A DNA stretch of 64,000 nt. It comes from Rhodobacter sp. Lineage in GTDB: Bacteria; Pseudomonadota; Alphaproteobacteria; Rhodobacterales; Rhodobacteraceae. Where the stretch lies: contig JAIYAE010000019.1 of NCBI GenBank assembly GCA_027489175.1, positions 62,001 to 126,000 on the forward strand, read 5' to 3'. The position numbers and the translations under genes are program-made. Below, one piece after another: positions 17,748-26,839 of this stretch; the stretch's first letter is position 1; the number at the start of each line of letters is the position of its first letter. A model generated the notes under the pieces. The model saw only the letters and a list, made by a program, of their open reading frames with translations, was not told the origin of the DNA and did no database searches.

Positions 17748-18470
17748 ATGACCGACACTTCTGCCCCCTCCCCGCTGCCGCTTGACCGCCACAAGGCCCC
17801 GGACGGGATTTCCGACCGCATCGCCCTTGGGATCGTCAAGTTCATGCGCGTCTTCGCCGATGCCTTCTTTTCCAAACGCTACGGCCACCGCGCCGTCGTT
17901 CTGGAAACCGTGGCTGCCGTGCCGGGCATGGTCGGGGGCCTTCTGCAGCACCTGAAATCCCTCCGCCACATCCGCGAGGATGAAGGCTGGATCCGCGAAC
18001 TGCTGGACGAAGCCGAGAATGAGCGGATGCACCTGATGACGTTCATCCACATCGCGAAGCCCTCGCTGCTTGAGCGCGGGCTGATCATGTTTGGCCAGGC
18101 GGTGTTCTTCAACACCTACTTCTTTCTCTACCTCTTCGCCCCAAAGACCGCGCACCGCGTGGTGGGGTATCTCGAGGAAGAGGCGGTCGTGAGCTACACT
18201 GGTTATCTGGAGCAGGTCGACAGCGGCAATGTCGAAAATGTCCCCGCCCCGAAGATCGCCATCGACTACTGGAAGCTGCCCGCCGATGCCCGCTTGCGCG
18301 ACGTCATCATTGCCGTCCGCGCCGATGAGGCCAAGCACCGCGACGTGAACCACGGCTTTGCCGATACGCTGGCAGCGGGTGCGTCCAAGCGCGCGGTTCC
18401 GGCAGGGCGTGAGATGGACGGCCAGGGCATCAGGCCCGACGACCCATCGAAGGTTCCGGGCGCGCGGTAA
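17748..18470 (+). CDS. Alternative ubiquinol oxidase (AOX)
   Basis: A di-iron membrane oxidase that passes electrons from ubiquinol to oxygen without proton pumping. 240 residues with all iron ligands: E53 in LETVAAVPG, E92 and H95 in NERMHLM, the Glu in LEEEAVV (143-145), and E194/H197 in DEAKHRDVNH. Two hydrophobic hairpin segments attach it to the membrane. ATG 17748 follows AGGAAAGGA. It is best known from plants and fungi but also occurs in some alphaproteobacteria. Stand-alone gene; the neighbours do not indicate regulation. Confidence 0.95.
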   Translation: MTDTSAPSPLPLDRHKAPDGISDRIALGIVKFMRVFADAFFSKRYGHRAVVLETVAAVPGMVGGLLQHLKSLRHIREDEGWIRELLDEAENERMHLMTFIHIAKPSLLERGLIMFGQAVFFNTYFFLYLFAPKTAHRVVGYLEEEAVVSYTGYLEQVDSGNVENVPAPKIAIDYWKLPADARLRDVIIAVRADEAKHRDVNHGFADTLAAGASKRAVPAGREMDGQGIRPDDPSKVPGAR

Positions 18471-18566
18471 TCGGTCCGCGGTCGCCGACAGGCGCTGAAC
18501 AGGAATGATCCGTCGACAGGCCCCGCGCCGGGGTCATGACTTACCGAACGGCGCGGCCCTCCCGCC

Positions 18567-19646
18567 TCAACTGCCCCAACCGGCCGCCTGCATCTCGCGC
18601 AGGCGGCTGGCGGTACGTTCGAACTCGAACGCCCCCTCGCCTTCGATGTAAAGGCGCTCCGGTGCTTCGGCGGCGCTGGCGATCAGGCGCACCTTCGCCT
18701 CATACAATGCGTCGATCAGGGTGACGAAGCGCTTCGCCTCGTTGTAGTTGGCCGCCGATAGCTGCGGGATATCCTCCAGGATCAGCACCCGCACCGCCGC
18801 CGCAATCGCCAGAAAATCCCCCGGCCCCAGGGGTTTGGAGCATAGCTCCCAGAAACTCGCCCGCCCCACGCCATTGGCAAAGCGCGGCAGGGTCAGGGTG
18901 CGGCCGTTCACCTCCAGCACCAACGGGGCCTCTGGCGCCCCACCTGTCAGATCCGTCCAAAGCGCCGCAATCTCGGCACTCGCGGTCCGGGCGGGGTGGA
19001 AATAGACCTGCGCGCCCGCAAGCCGGTGCTGGCGGTAATCCGTCGGGCTTTCCAGTTCCACCACCTGCAGCCGGTCTTCCAGCATGGCGATGAAGGGCAG
19101 GAACAGTGCCCGGTTGAGCCCGGTCTTGTACAGGTCCTGCGGCGGCCGGTTCGAGGTGGTGACGATCACGATCCCGGCGGCAAACAGCTTTTCAAAGAGA
19201 CGCCCGACGATCATCGCATCGGTGATGTCGTTGATCTGCATTTCATCAAAGGCCAGAAGCCGCGTGTCACGGATCACAGCATCGGCAACCGGGGCGAGGG
19301 CATCCTCCACCTCGCGTTTCCTCGCCTCATGCAGGCCACGGTGGATTTCCTGCATGAAGGCGTGAAAGTGGACGCGGCGCTTTTGCGGGATGTCCACGGC
19401 TTCGGTGAAAAGGTCCATCAGCATGGATTTGCCACGCCCAACCCCGCCCCAAAGATACATCCCCTTCGGCGGGGGGATCGGGCGGGCGAAAAGCCCTGCA
19501 AAGAGACCAACCCGGCGGGTGGCGTTTTCCTCAAGCCACAAGCGCAAGGTTTCCAGCGGGGCCAGAACCGCATGCTGCGCCGGATCTGCCCGCAGCGCGC
19601 CGGATGCGACGCGGGCCTCGTAAATCTCGATCAGGGTCTGGCGCAT
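18567..19646 (-). CDS. zapE: AFG1/ZapE family ATPase
   Basis: 359 residues. Walker A GGVGRGKSMLMD about residue 67, Walker B LLAFDEMQIND, and TTSNRPPQDLYK, all typical of the AFG1-like AAA+ family. ZapE associates with the division ring; mitochondrial AFG1 acts in respiratory-complex turnover. The gene ends 96 bases from the AOX gene on the opposite strand, a spacer with a GC hairpin (GGCCCCGCGCCGGGGTC) that may be a terminator. It starts directly downstream of the VOC gene and may share its transcript. Confidence 0.94.
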   Translation of the reverse strand: MRQTLIEIYEARVASGALRADPAQHAVLAPLETLRLWLEENATRRVGLFAGLFARPIPPPKGMYLWGGVGRGKSMLMDLFTEAVDIPQKRRVHFHAFMQEIHRGLHEARKREVEDALAPVADAVIRDTRLLAFDEMQINDITDAMIVGRLFEKLFAAGIVIVTTSNRPPQDLYKTGLNRALFLPFIAMLEDRLQVVELESPTDYRQHRLAGAQVYFHPARTASAEIAALWTDLTGGAPEAPLVLEVNGRTLTLPRFANGVGRASFWELCSKPLGPGDFLAIAAAVRVLILEDIPQLSAANYNEAKRFVTLIDALYEAKVRLIASAAEAPERLYIEGEGAFEFERTASRLREMQAAGWGS

Positions 19647-19652
19647 GGCGCT

Positions 19653-20288
19653 TCAGAGCGGTGACAGGATCAGCCCCTCGGGGCCTTCCACCGGTGCGGG
19701 CAGGCCGGGGACCAGAAGGCGCGACCAAAGGCCATGCGCTGCACGCACAGCGTCTTTCGGCTGGTAAAGCTCGATCACGCCGCCCGCAAAGGCCAGAAAC
19801 CGCACCGGGATCACGCCTTCCGGGCGGGCAAGGTCGACCGCGGCGGTCAACTGGGCACCCAAACCTTCGCAGAAGGTTTGTACGCGGGCCAGATCAAGGC
19901 AAGGAATACCGATATGGTCATGGCCCACCTCAGGGGCGGCCCCGGTCACCCGCTGGCAAAGCTCGATCCGCGCGGTTTCCGGGCCGGAAAGGTAGACGAA
20001 GCGCAAGCCCTCGTCCCAGAATTCCGGGATCAGCTCGGCCCCGTTTGGCGTCACGCCCGCGTCAAGGCAGGCCCCTGCGGCCAGAAGCCCGGCCAGGGCC
20101 TTGTCCATGTCCGGCACCGTCAAGGCGATGTGGTCGATCCGGCCATGGCCCTGCGGTGCACCCGCCACCAGCCGCACCGCCTGACTGCCGCGTCGCATCA
20201 GCCCGGCGTCCGGCGCAAAGCCGAAGACCTCGCGCAGCACCTTTGCCGCGTGATCGGGGTTCTGGACGGTCAGTTCAGGCACAAGCAC
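19653..20288 (-). CDS. VOC-fold (glyoxalase/dioxygenase superfamily) protein
   Basis: 211 residues with two tandem vicinal-oxygen-chelate modules: HGRIDHIALTVPDMDKALAGL with the first metal His, and GHDHIGIPCLDL plus GGVIELYQP in the second half. A GTG start at 20288 follows GAGGGGGG. Substrate unknown. It lies between the aldo-keto reductase and zapE genes on the same strand (14- and 6-base gaps), so the three may form one transcript. Confidence 0.8.
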   Translation of the reverse strand: MLVPELTVQNPDHAAKVLREVFGFAPDAGLMRRGSQAVRLVAGAPQGHGRIDHIALTVPDMDKALAGLLAAGACLDAGVTPNGAELIPEFWDEGLRFVYLSGPETARIELCQRVTGAAPEVGHDHIGIPCLDLARVQTFCEGLGAQLTAAVDLARPEGVIPVRFLAFAGGVIELYQPKDAVRAAHGLWSRLLVPGLPAPVEGPEGLILSPL

Positions 20289-20302
20289 CGGCGGTCCCCC
20301 CC

Positions 20303-21124
20303 TCAGCCAAAGGTCATCGGATCAGGGCCGCAGCGCACGCCTTCGTCAAGCGTTGCCATCGCGGCCATTTCGGCATCGGTCAGGGCAAAGTCGAACACGT
20401 CCAGATTCTCGGCCAGCCCCGCCGCGCGGGTGGACCGCGGGATGACCGAGGCACCAAGCTGCACATGCCAGCGCAAGATCACCTGCGCGCGGCTTTTGCC
20501 CGTCCGCGCCGCCGCTGCCACCACCGGCTCGGCCGCAAAGCTGGCCCCTTGGCCCAAGGGCGTCCAGCTTTGGGTGACAATCCCCATCCGGTCATGCAGC
20601 GCGCGCAGTTCGGACTGCTGGAGACGCGGGTTCAACTCGATCTGGTTCAGGACCGGGACCACCCCGGTCTCATCCACCAGCCGTTCCAGATGCGCGCCCA
20701 TGAAGTTCGACACCCCGATCGACCGGACCCGCCCTTCGTCGCGCAAGCGGATCAGCGCGCGCCAGGTATCGACATAGCGGTCCTTGGCCGGACAGGGCCA
20801 GTGGATAAGGCACAGGTCAATCCGCTCCAGTCCCAGGCGGTGCAAGCTGGCCTCAACCGCGCGCAGCGTGCTGTCATGGCCCTGTGCATCGTTCCAGACC
20901 TTGGTGGTGACGAAGACCTCATCCCGGGACAGGCCACTTTGGCGTATGCCCTCGCCCTGCCCCACTTCATTGCCGTAGATCGCCGCGCCATCGACCAGCC
21001 GATAGCCCATTCCCAGCGCCGAGGCGACAGTGGCGCCGGTGATCTCAGCCGGCACCTGCCAGATGCCAAGGCCAAGCTGCGGTATCATGTGGCCGTCGTT
21101 CAGGCGCAGGCGGGTGGGGGTCAT
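20303..21124 (-). CDS. Aldo-keto reductase
   Basis: 273 residues of a NADPH-dependent aldo-keto reductase similar to 2,5-diketo-D-gluconate reductases. The catalytic tetrad is visible: the Asp and Tyr in VDGAAIYGNE, Lys in VTTKVWND and His in LIHWPCP. IGVSNF and the NADPH-binding PRSTRAAGL stretch are also present. First gene of a possible three-gene unit with the VOC gene and zapE. Confidence 0.93.
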   Translation of the reverse strand: MTPTRLRLNDGHMIPQLGLGIWQVPAEITGATVASALGMGYRLVDGAAIYGNEVGQGEGIRQSGLSRDEVFVTTKVWNDAQGHDSTLRAVEASLHRLGLERIDLCLIHWPCPAKDRYVDTWRALIRLRDEGRVRSIGVSNFMGAHLERLVDETGVVPVLNQIELNPRLQQSELRALHDRMGIVTQSWTPLGQGASFAAEPVVAAAARTGKSRAQVILRWHVQLGASVIPRSTRAAGLAENLDVFDFALTDAEMAAMATLDEGVRCGPDPMTFG

Positions 21125-21189
21125 CGGGCTTCCTCATTTGACGGCGTGACAAAGCGGCATGTGGCCGCTGATGGCAAGCGGGAAATGTC

Positions 21190-22230
21190 CTAGCGCGGAT
21201 CACGAAGCGGCAGGGCCGCCCCCGCAGGCCAGGACAGCCAGACCTGCGGCCCCCCGGTTTCGGGCAGGGCTGCAAGGGCGCGGTCGGGGGCGGTCAGCTT
21301 CAGCGTCTGGCCCTGCCAGTCCAGAATGCAGGTGCCCATGGCGCCGGAAAAGATGCGCTGGACCAGCCGGGCCTGCAGCCGGTGCGGGGTGGCGGGCTGC
21401 TCTATCGACGCCGTCAACGCCTCGGGCCGCAGCGCGATCCTGGCGGTTGTCACCCCCGGCAACAGCGTGCCATCGGTCAGGCGCAGGCCTTGAGCCTCGA
21501 CCCTGCCGGTCAGGATGTTCGCCTCGCCCAGGAAATGCGCGGTGAAGGCATCCTGCGGGTCGTCATAAACCGCGCGGGGTGGCCCGTGGCGCACAAGGCG
21601 GCCGTCTTTCAGAATGCCGATCTGGTCGGACAGGGTCAGCGCCTCTTCCTGGTCATGCGTGACGAAGATCGTGGTGATCCCCACCTCACGCTGAATGCGC
21701 TTGAGTTCGATCTGCATATCCACTCGCAGCGCGCGGTCCAGCGCCGACAGGGGTTCGTCCAGCAGCAGGACCCGTGGCCGCGTGACAATCGCCCGCGCCA
21801 TCGCCACCCGCTGCCGCTGCCCGCCGGACAGGTCCTGCGGCTTGCGGTTGCCCAGGGGGCCAAGTTGAACCAGTTCCAGCACCTCAGCCACGCGGCGGGC
21901 ACGGTCACCGGACGGAACCCGCCGCACCTCCAGCCCGAAAGCCACGTTTTCTGCCACGGTCATGTTGGGAAAGAGGGCATAGCTTTGGAACACCATGCCG
22001 ATGTTGCGGTCTTCCACCGCCGTCCCTTCCACCGGCTGATCGCCGATGAAGATGCGGCCATGGTCCGGTTGGACAAACCCCGCAATCGCGCGCAGCAGCG
22101 TGGTCTTGCCTGAACCTGAGGGACCAAGAAGGCCAAAGAACCCACCCTCCGGAAAAGTCAGCGTCACATCATCCAGCGCCTTGGTCGGCCCATAGGCTTT
22201 CGTCAGACCCTCCACCCGAACCTCGCTCAT
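21190..22230 (-). CDS. ABC transporter ATPase, polyamine/iron type
   Basis: 346 residues. Walker A GPSGSGKTTLLRA (about residue 35), signature LSGGQRQRVAMARA, Walker B VLLLDEPLSALD, H-loop IFVTHDQEEA, and a C-terminal TOBE-like domain: the PotA/FbpC type. It is the last gene of the minus-strand operon that begins with the GntR gene at 27568; its start overlaps the stop of the upstream permease. It drives import of the ligand bound by the protein encoded at 23851-24882. Confidence 0.95.
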   Translation of the reverse strand: MSEVRVEGLTKAYGPTKALDDVTLTFPEGGFFGLLGPSGSGKTTLLRAIAGFVQPDHGRIFIGDQPVEGTAVEDRNIGMVFQSYALFPNMTVAENVAFGLEVRRVPSGDRARRVAEVLELVQLGPLGNRKPQDLSGGQRQRVAMARAIVTRPRVLLLDEPLSALDRALRVDMQIELKRIQREVGITTIFVTHDQEEALTLSDQIGILKDGRLVRHGPPRAVYDDPQDAFTAHFLGEANILTGRVEAQGLRLTDGTLLPGVTTARIALRPEALTASIEQPATPHRLQARLVQRIFSGAMGTCILDWQGQTLKLTAPDRALAALPETGGPQVWLSWPAGAALPLRDPR

Positions 22231-23003
22231 CGCGTGCCCCCGAACTTGGCATAGCGGGCGGCGAGCACCATCACGGCCATTGAGATCAGGATGATGATTG
22301 TGGAAACCGCGTTGATCTCGGGCGTAAAACCCTTGCGGATGGCTGAGTAGATCAAGACCGGCAGCGTGCTGTCACCGGGTTCGGCCAGGAAATAGCTGAC
22401 GACGAACTGGTCAAAACTGACCGCAAAGGCAAATAGCGCCCCGGCGATGATGCCGGGGGCGGCATGCGGCAGGATCACCTTCCGCGCCACCGTCAGGGGC
22501 CGGGCGCCAAGCGACCGCGCCGCCTCTTCCAGCGCGCGGTCAAAACTTTGCATCCGGGCAAAGACCGTGACGATGACATAAGGCAGCGCCAAGGCCACAT
22601 GGCCAATGATCACCGCAGGCGTTCCGCGCCCGATGCCCACGCCGAAGAAGAAGATCAGCATCGCCGTCCCCGTGATCAGCCAGGGCACCGCGATGGGCGG
22701 GAAAAGGAGGGCTTGCAGGATGCGCTTTCCCGGGAAGTCATGCCGCCACAGCGCCAGCGTCGCCATCGTGCCCAGCGCAGTGGCAATAATCGCCACCACC
22801 ACCGCAATCCAGACCGACCGCCACGCGGCGGCCAGGATCTCATCGTTTGTGAACAGGCGTTCATACCACTCGGTCGAGAAGCGGAACGGCAGGGCGTAGA
22901 ACTCTGACGCGTTCAGGCTCATCACCGCCATGACGGCGATGGGGGCGTAAAGGAAGATCAGGATCAGCCCCAGATAGGCGCGGGCAAAGGCGTGGCGGAT
23001 CAT
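22227..23003 (-). CDS. ABC transporter permease (PotC-like)
   Basis: 258 residues, six predicted membrane helices, and the EAA loop EEAARSLGARPLTVARKVILPHAAPGI that docks the ATPase. ATG 23003 overlaps the stop of the upstream permease (ATGA), which decides the start over a longer in-frame extension. Pairs with the 23000-23851 permease as a PotB/PotC-type heterodimer. Confidence 0.93.
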   Translation of the reverse strand: MIRHAFARAYLGLILIFLYAPIAVMAVMSLNASEFYALPFRFSTEWYERLFTNDEILAAAWRSVWIAVVVAIIATALGTMATLALWRHDFPGKRILQALLFPPIAVPWLITGTAMLIFFFGVGIGRGTPAVIIGHVALALPYVIVTVFARMQSFDRALEEAARSLGARPLTVARKVILPHAAPGIIAGALFAFAVSFDQFVVSYFLAEPGDSTLPVLIYSAIRKGFTPEINAVSTIIILISMAVMVLAARYAKFGGTR

Positions 23004-23851
23004 GTGGTGGCCTTCCGCAACGCGGGGCTTGCCGCAGCAAGGATCACCAGCACGACGGCCAAAAGGATGAAGGACAGCGCCGCGCCCAGCGGCCAGTTGA
23101 AGACCGCCACGAACTGATCTTCGATCAGCGTGCCGTAGGTCGTACCGACCCGCCCGCCCAAGAGGCGCGGCTCCATGAAGGACCCGACGACCGGCACGAA
23201 AACCAACACCGCCCCGGCGATCAGGCCGGGCATGGCCAGGGGCAGGATCAGCCGCCACAGGATGCGCGGAAAACGCGCGCCTAGGCTGCGGGCGGCCTCA
23301 ATCACCGTATCATCAATGGCTTGCAGGGAGAGGTAGGTGGTCAGGATCACATAGGGCAGGTAGGAATGCACAAGGCCGATCACCATCGCCGTCTCGCTGA
23401 ACATCAGGTTCAGCTTCACGTCCCATGGCAGTACCGCGTTGACCGCACGGTCCAAGACCCCGTTGCCGCGCAAGACGATGGCCCAGGAAAACACCCGCAC
23501 CAGGGCGTTCGACCAGAAGGGCAGGATGACCAGAAGGAACAGCACCTCCCGCGACCGGCCCTTGATCATCCGCGCCAGGATATAGGCGCAGGGAAACCCC
23601 AGGACCACGCACCAGACCGTGACCCAGAACGCCAGCTTCAACGACTTCCACAGAAGTGTCGCATAGGTCGGGTTGGTCAGCGCCTGCGCGTAATTGTCGA
23701 ATGTGAACGCCCATTCACGATCCCCGAAGGGGACATCGGTTAGGAAGCTGAAGAACGCCATCGCCGACAGCGGCAGGAACACCGCCACCGTCAGCCACAG
23801 GTAAGCGGGCGCCAGAAGTCCCAGCGCCCGCAGGCGTTCCGCCCCGGTCAC
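23000..23851 (-). CDS. ABC transporter permease (PotB-like)
   Basis: 283 residues, six helices, with EAARSLGARFPRILWRLILPLAMPGLI as the EAA loop and an N-terminal segment longer than the partner permease. The GTG at 23851 overlaps the TAG stop of the binding-protein gene (TAGTG), a typical coupled arrangement; an earlier start inside the upstream gene is less likely. Confidence 0.93.
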   Translation of the reverse strand: MTGAERLRALGLLAPAYLWLTVAVFLPLSAMAFFSFLTDVPFGDREWAFTFDNYAQALTNPTYATLLWKSLKLAFWVTVWCVVLGFPCAYILARMIKGRSREVLFLLVILPFWSNALVRVFSWAIVLRGNGVLDRAVNAVLPWDVKLNLMFSETAMVIGLVHSYLPYVILTTYLSLQAIDDTVIEAARSLGARFPRILWRLILPLAMPGLIAGAVLVFVPVVGSFMEPRLLGGRVGTTYGTLIEDQFVAVFNWPLGAALSFILLAVVLVILAAASPALRKATT

Positions 23852-24882
23852 TATTGCGCCGCCTTCAGCTCCTGCCAAAGGGCCAGATAGCTTTCGCGCA
23901 CGTCATCGGGCACCGGGCGCATGAACTGCACGCGGGCCACCGTCGCCGGATCGCCCAGCACCTTGCGGTTGAAGCTTTCCTCGGGCAGCGCCGCAGCGGC
24001 CGCCGTGTTCGACGTCGCAGGCGCGCCCTCGGCCTCCCATTTCACGTAGAAATCCGGGTCGATCATCCAGTCGATGAAGGCATAGGCCGCATCCTGCTTG
24101 GTCGAGGATGCCGGGATCGACAGCCCGTCCAGCCAGCCAATCGCGCCCTCTTCCGGCACGACGAAGGCCACCGGCAGCCCTTCGGACATCGACCGCGCGG
24201 CCGAGCCTGACCAGTAGGTCGCCACCGCGAACTGCCCGGCGGCCATGTTCTGGTTCCAGTCGGTCTCGGCGCTCCAGAACGTGGCGATCTGGGACATCAG
24301 CTCGGTCAGCTTGGCCTTCACCGCGTCCATGTCGGTGATGTTGTTGATGTTCTGCCCGGTGGCAAGGGCTGCGAACTGCACCGCCTCCAGCGCGTCATCG
24401 CGGATCGAGACGCGGCCCTTCAGCGCCGGGTCCCAGAACACGGAAACCGAGGTCGGCGCTTCCGGGAAATCGCCGGTGTTCACCGCAAAGGATGTCAGCC
24501 CCCAGGTCCACGGCACGCCGTGCAGCGCGCCGCCGGCGTTCAGGTCTTCATTCGCCACCAGCGCTGGGTCCACATCGGCGAGGTTCGGCACTTTTGCCGC
24601 ATCGATCGGGCCGATCAGCCCTTCGGCCTGCGCCTGCGGCGTGAAGGCCGAGTTGATCAGGACCACGTCATAGGCCCCAGGGTTGGTGCGCAGCTTCGTC
24701 AGCATCTCCTGTTCCGAGGTGAAGTATTCATGCACCACGGTATGGCCCGTCGCCTCGGTGAAGGCGGCAATCGCCCAGTCAAGATCGGTGCCGTAACCTT
24801 GCCAGTTCAGCACGCGGATTTCATCGGCCAGCGCCATCGGGGCGACAAGCACCAGCGCTGTGGTCATCAGGATCGTCTTCAT
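23851..24882 (-). CDS. Periplasmic binding protein (PotD-like)
   Basis: 343 residues with a Sec signal peptide cleaved after LVAPMALA. The mature start EIRVLNWQGYGTDLDW is typical of spermidine/putrescine- and thiamine-type binding proteins. Trp and Asp residues that line polyamine pockets appear (VLINSAF, GVPWTWGLTSFAVN, WSAETDWNQN), but the real ligand is open because the operon also encodes a sugar-type kinase and an ADP-ribosylglycohydrolase. The ATG directly follows the kinase stop. Confidence 0.88.
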   Translation of the reverse strand: MKTILMTTALVLVAPMALADEIRVLNWQGYGTDLDWAIAAFTEATGHTVVHEYFTSEQEMLTKLRTNPGAYDVVLINSAFTPQAQAEGLIGPIDAAKVPNLADVDPALVANEDLNAGGALHGVPWTWGLTSFAVNTGDFPEAPTSVSVFWDPALKGRVSIRDDALEAVQFAALATGQNINNITDMDAVKAKLTELMSQIATFWSAETDWNQNMAAGQFAVATYWSGSAARSMSEGLPVAFVVPEEGAIGWLDGLSIPASSTKQDAAYAFIDWMIDPDFYVKWEAEGAPATSNTAAAAALPEESFNRKVLGDPATVARVQFMRPVPDDVRESYLALWQELKAAQ

Positions 24883-25842
24883 TCAGATCTCCCTTTCGGA
24901 TTGGGGTGCAAGGTCGGTTGACGGGGCAGTCCTGTGCAGCACTTCAAACAAGGGCAGCACCTCGGTCAAGCGCGGGGAGGTGGCAGGGCCTGCTTTCGTG
25001 ATCGAAAGGGCCGCCGCGATGTTGGCGATCTGGCAAGCGTCCGCGGGCGCATAGCCCGCCGCCAAAGCAGCGATGAAGGCGCCAACATGGGTATCCCCGG
25101 CCCCGTTGGTGTCGATGGCGGCAACCTTGTGGGCCGGAACATGTTGTGCCGCCTGCCCCGGCAAGGCCAGCCAGGCGCCAGCCGCACCATCGCGCACGAC
25201 GGCCCCGCCGGGACGGTCGGCAAGGGCCACGGCGGCGCGCGCCGGATCCGCCTGGCCGGTCAGCACCAAAGCCTCGGCCCGGTTGGCGCTGACCCAATGC
25301 GCCGCTTGCAAGCTGGCCGCCAGCGCCTCGGGCGGGATGGCGGCCACTTGCGGGCAGGGATCGAAGACCAGCCGCCCCGGCCGGGTCTGCAGCCAGCCGG
25401 TCAGTGCCGCCCGGCTGCCTGCATAGAAAAGCGCATAGCCGGACAGAAGCAGCCAGTCGCCCGCGATCAGCGGCAAGGCGGCAAGGTCGGCCTCGGTCAC
25501 CACGCCATCCGCGCCCTCGCTGGCGATGAAGCTGCGCTCGCCCGCATCGTCGATCAGAACGGTGCAGCAGCCTTGATCCAGCGTCGGGTGGCGCGGGCGC
25601 AGCAGGGTGATCCCCTCATCCGCAAGCGCACCAGCGATCCGGTCGGCAAAGGCACCCGTCCCCAGCGTGCCGCCATACCCGACCGCCATTCCCATCCGCC
25701 GCGCGGCGACCATGGCGTTGAAGCCGCCCCCCGGCGTCAGGCTGGCCGAGCGGACGACCGCCTCGCCCCCCGGCGCGGGCACCGCCTGCACGCGGTAAAC
25801 ATGATCCATGATGACGCCAGAGAGCTGGACCAGTCGGGTCAT
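24883..25842 (-). CDS. PfkB-family carbohydrate kinase
   Basis: About 319 residues of the ribokinase fold. GGGFNAMVAARRMG near residue 40 is the first PfkB signature and DTNGAGDTHVGAF (catalytic Asp about 250) the second. Family members phosphorylate ribose, fructose, nucleosides or related sugars. ATG 25842 overlaps the TGA of the ADP-ribosylglycohydrolase gene by one base; a GTG one codon earlier is the alternative. Sitting between that enzyme and the importer suggests that it phosphorylates a ribose-like product. Confidence 0.9.
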   Translation of the reverse strand: MTRLVQLSGVIMDHVYRVQAVPAPGGEAVVRSASLTPGGGFNAMVAARRMGMAVGYGGTLGTGAFADRIAGALADEGITLLRPRHPTLDQGCCTVLIDDAGERSFIASEGADGVVTEADLAALPLIAGDWLLLSGYALFYAGSRAALTGWLQTRPGRLVFDPCPQVAAIPPEALAASLQAAHWVSANRAEALVLTGQADPARAAVALADRPGGAVVRDGAAGAWLALPGQAAQHVPAHKVAAIDTNGAGDTHVGAFIAALAAGYAPADACQIANIAAALSITKAGPATSPRLTEVLPLFEVLHRTAPSTDLAPQSEREI

Positions 25843-26819
25843 CACCTGCCCCAGCGCAAGGCCAGAAGCCCGGTGACAAGCGGGCCAAGGTCAAGCCCGT
25901 TGCGGCGAACGACCGTCGCCACCTTGTCGGCAGGCAGGGCGGCGGTTCCGGAACAGGCGGCGGCCATGGCGCAGGCGATGGCGCCCATCGTATCAGTATC
26001 ATCGCCGATATTGGCGGCGATCAGCGCGGCGGTCCAGGGATCGCCCTTCGCCAGCCGCAGGATGCCAAAGGCACAGGCCACCGATTGCAGGCTTTGGACC
26101 GAGGTGCCGATCCGCGCGGCCAAGACCGCCTCGCCCTGCCCGGCCAGATCAAGCGCAAGGCGGATCTGGTGGACCATGGCGCGGTGCGCCTCGGGGTTTG
26201 TGCCGGGCAGCGGGGTTTCTGCTGCAGCCAGCGCCAAAGGCAGGGAATCCTCGAACGCCACCCCCTCCAGCCCCTGACTGACCACCATGGCCACGGCCAC
26301 CGCGGCGGACAGCGCCTCACCAGTACCATGGGTCAGGCGCGAGACTTGCGCGACCCGTGCCTGCATGCGCGCGGGGTCCGGCGGCGTGGCAATCCCCACG
26401 GGGGCAATCCGCATCGCTGCCCCGTTGGTCGTGCCAAGACGGCCAGCCTCTGCCTCGGTCGCGCCGGCACGCAGGGCGGTCAGCGCGGCCCGGGTCGACG
26501 GGCCGAGGATATCGCCCAACCTGCGGGCAAGGACATCGGTTTCCCAAAGGATCAGGTCCTCCGCCCAGGCTTTGGCGTCAAATCCGCCCTTGTCGGCAAT
26601 CAGGCGGCGGGCAAGCAGCACGGTCTGTTCGGTATCATCGGTCACCTGCGCCGCTGTCAGCCCGTGTGACACCGGATGACCGCGGACCGGGTCGATGAAA
26701 TCAGTGATCCGGTCATAGACGCCCCGGATCGTGGCCCGGTCCAGGGTCTGGGTCGGCATGCCAAGGGCATCGCCGATGGCCAACCCCTGCAAGGCCGCCA
26801 AAGCGCGGTCCTTGGTCAT
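25842..26819 (-). CDS. ADP-ribosylglycohydrolase family protein
   Basis: 325 residues of the DraG/ARH fold, which cleaves N- or O-glycosidic bonds to ADP-ribose using two Mg ions. Metal ligands are present: TDDT at 60-63, TTNGAAMR near 130 and GDDTDT at 272-277. ATG 26819 lies 20 bases after the GntR gene stop. In this operon, linked to a sugar kinase and an importer, a metabolic substrate is more likely than reversal of nitrogenase-type protein modification, since no dinitrogenase or DraT gene is near. Confidence 0.9.
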   Translation of the reverse strand: MTKDRALAALQGLAIGDALGMPTQTLDRATIRGVYDRITDFIDPVRGHPVSHGLTAAQVTDDTEQTVLLARRLIADKGGFDAKAWAEDLILWETDVLARRLGDILGPSTRAALTALRAGATEAEAGRLGTTNGAAMRIAPVGIATPPDPARMQARVAQVSRLTHGTGEALSAAVAVAMVVSQGLEGVAFEDSLPLALAAAETPLPGTNPEAHRAMVHQIRLALDLAGQGEAVLAARIGTSVQSLQSVACAFGILRLAKGDPWTAALIAANIGDDTDTMGAIACAMAAACSGTAALPADKVATVVRRNGLDLGPLVTGLLALRWGR

Positions 26820-26839
26820 GTCCTGGCGCAAAAGGTGGA

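Noticed and set aside
19604..21193. 529-codon plus frame over the VOC and aldo-keto reductase genes
   Set aside because: Antisense shadow; both minus genes have catalytic motifs.
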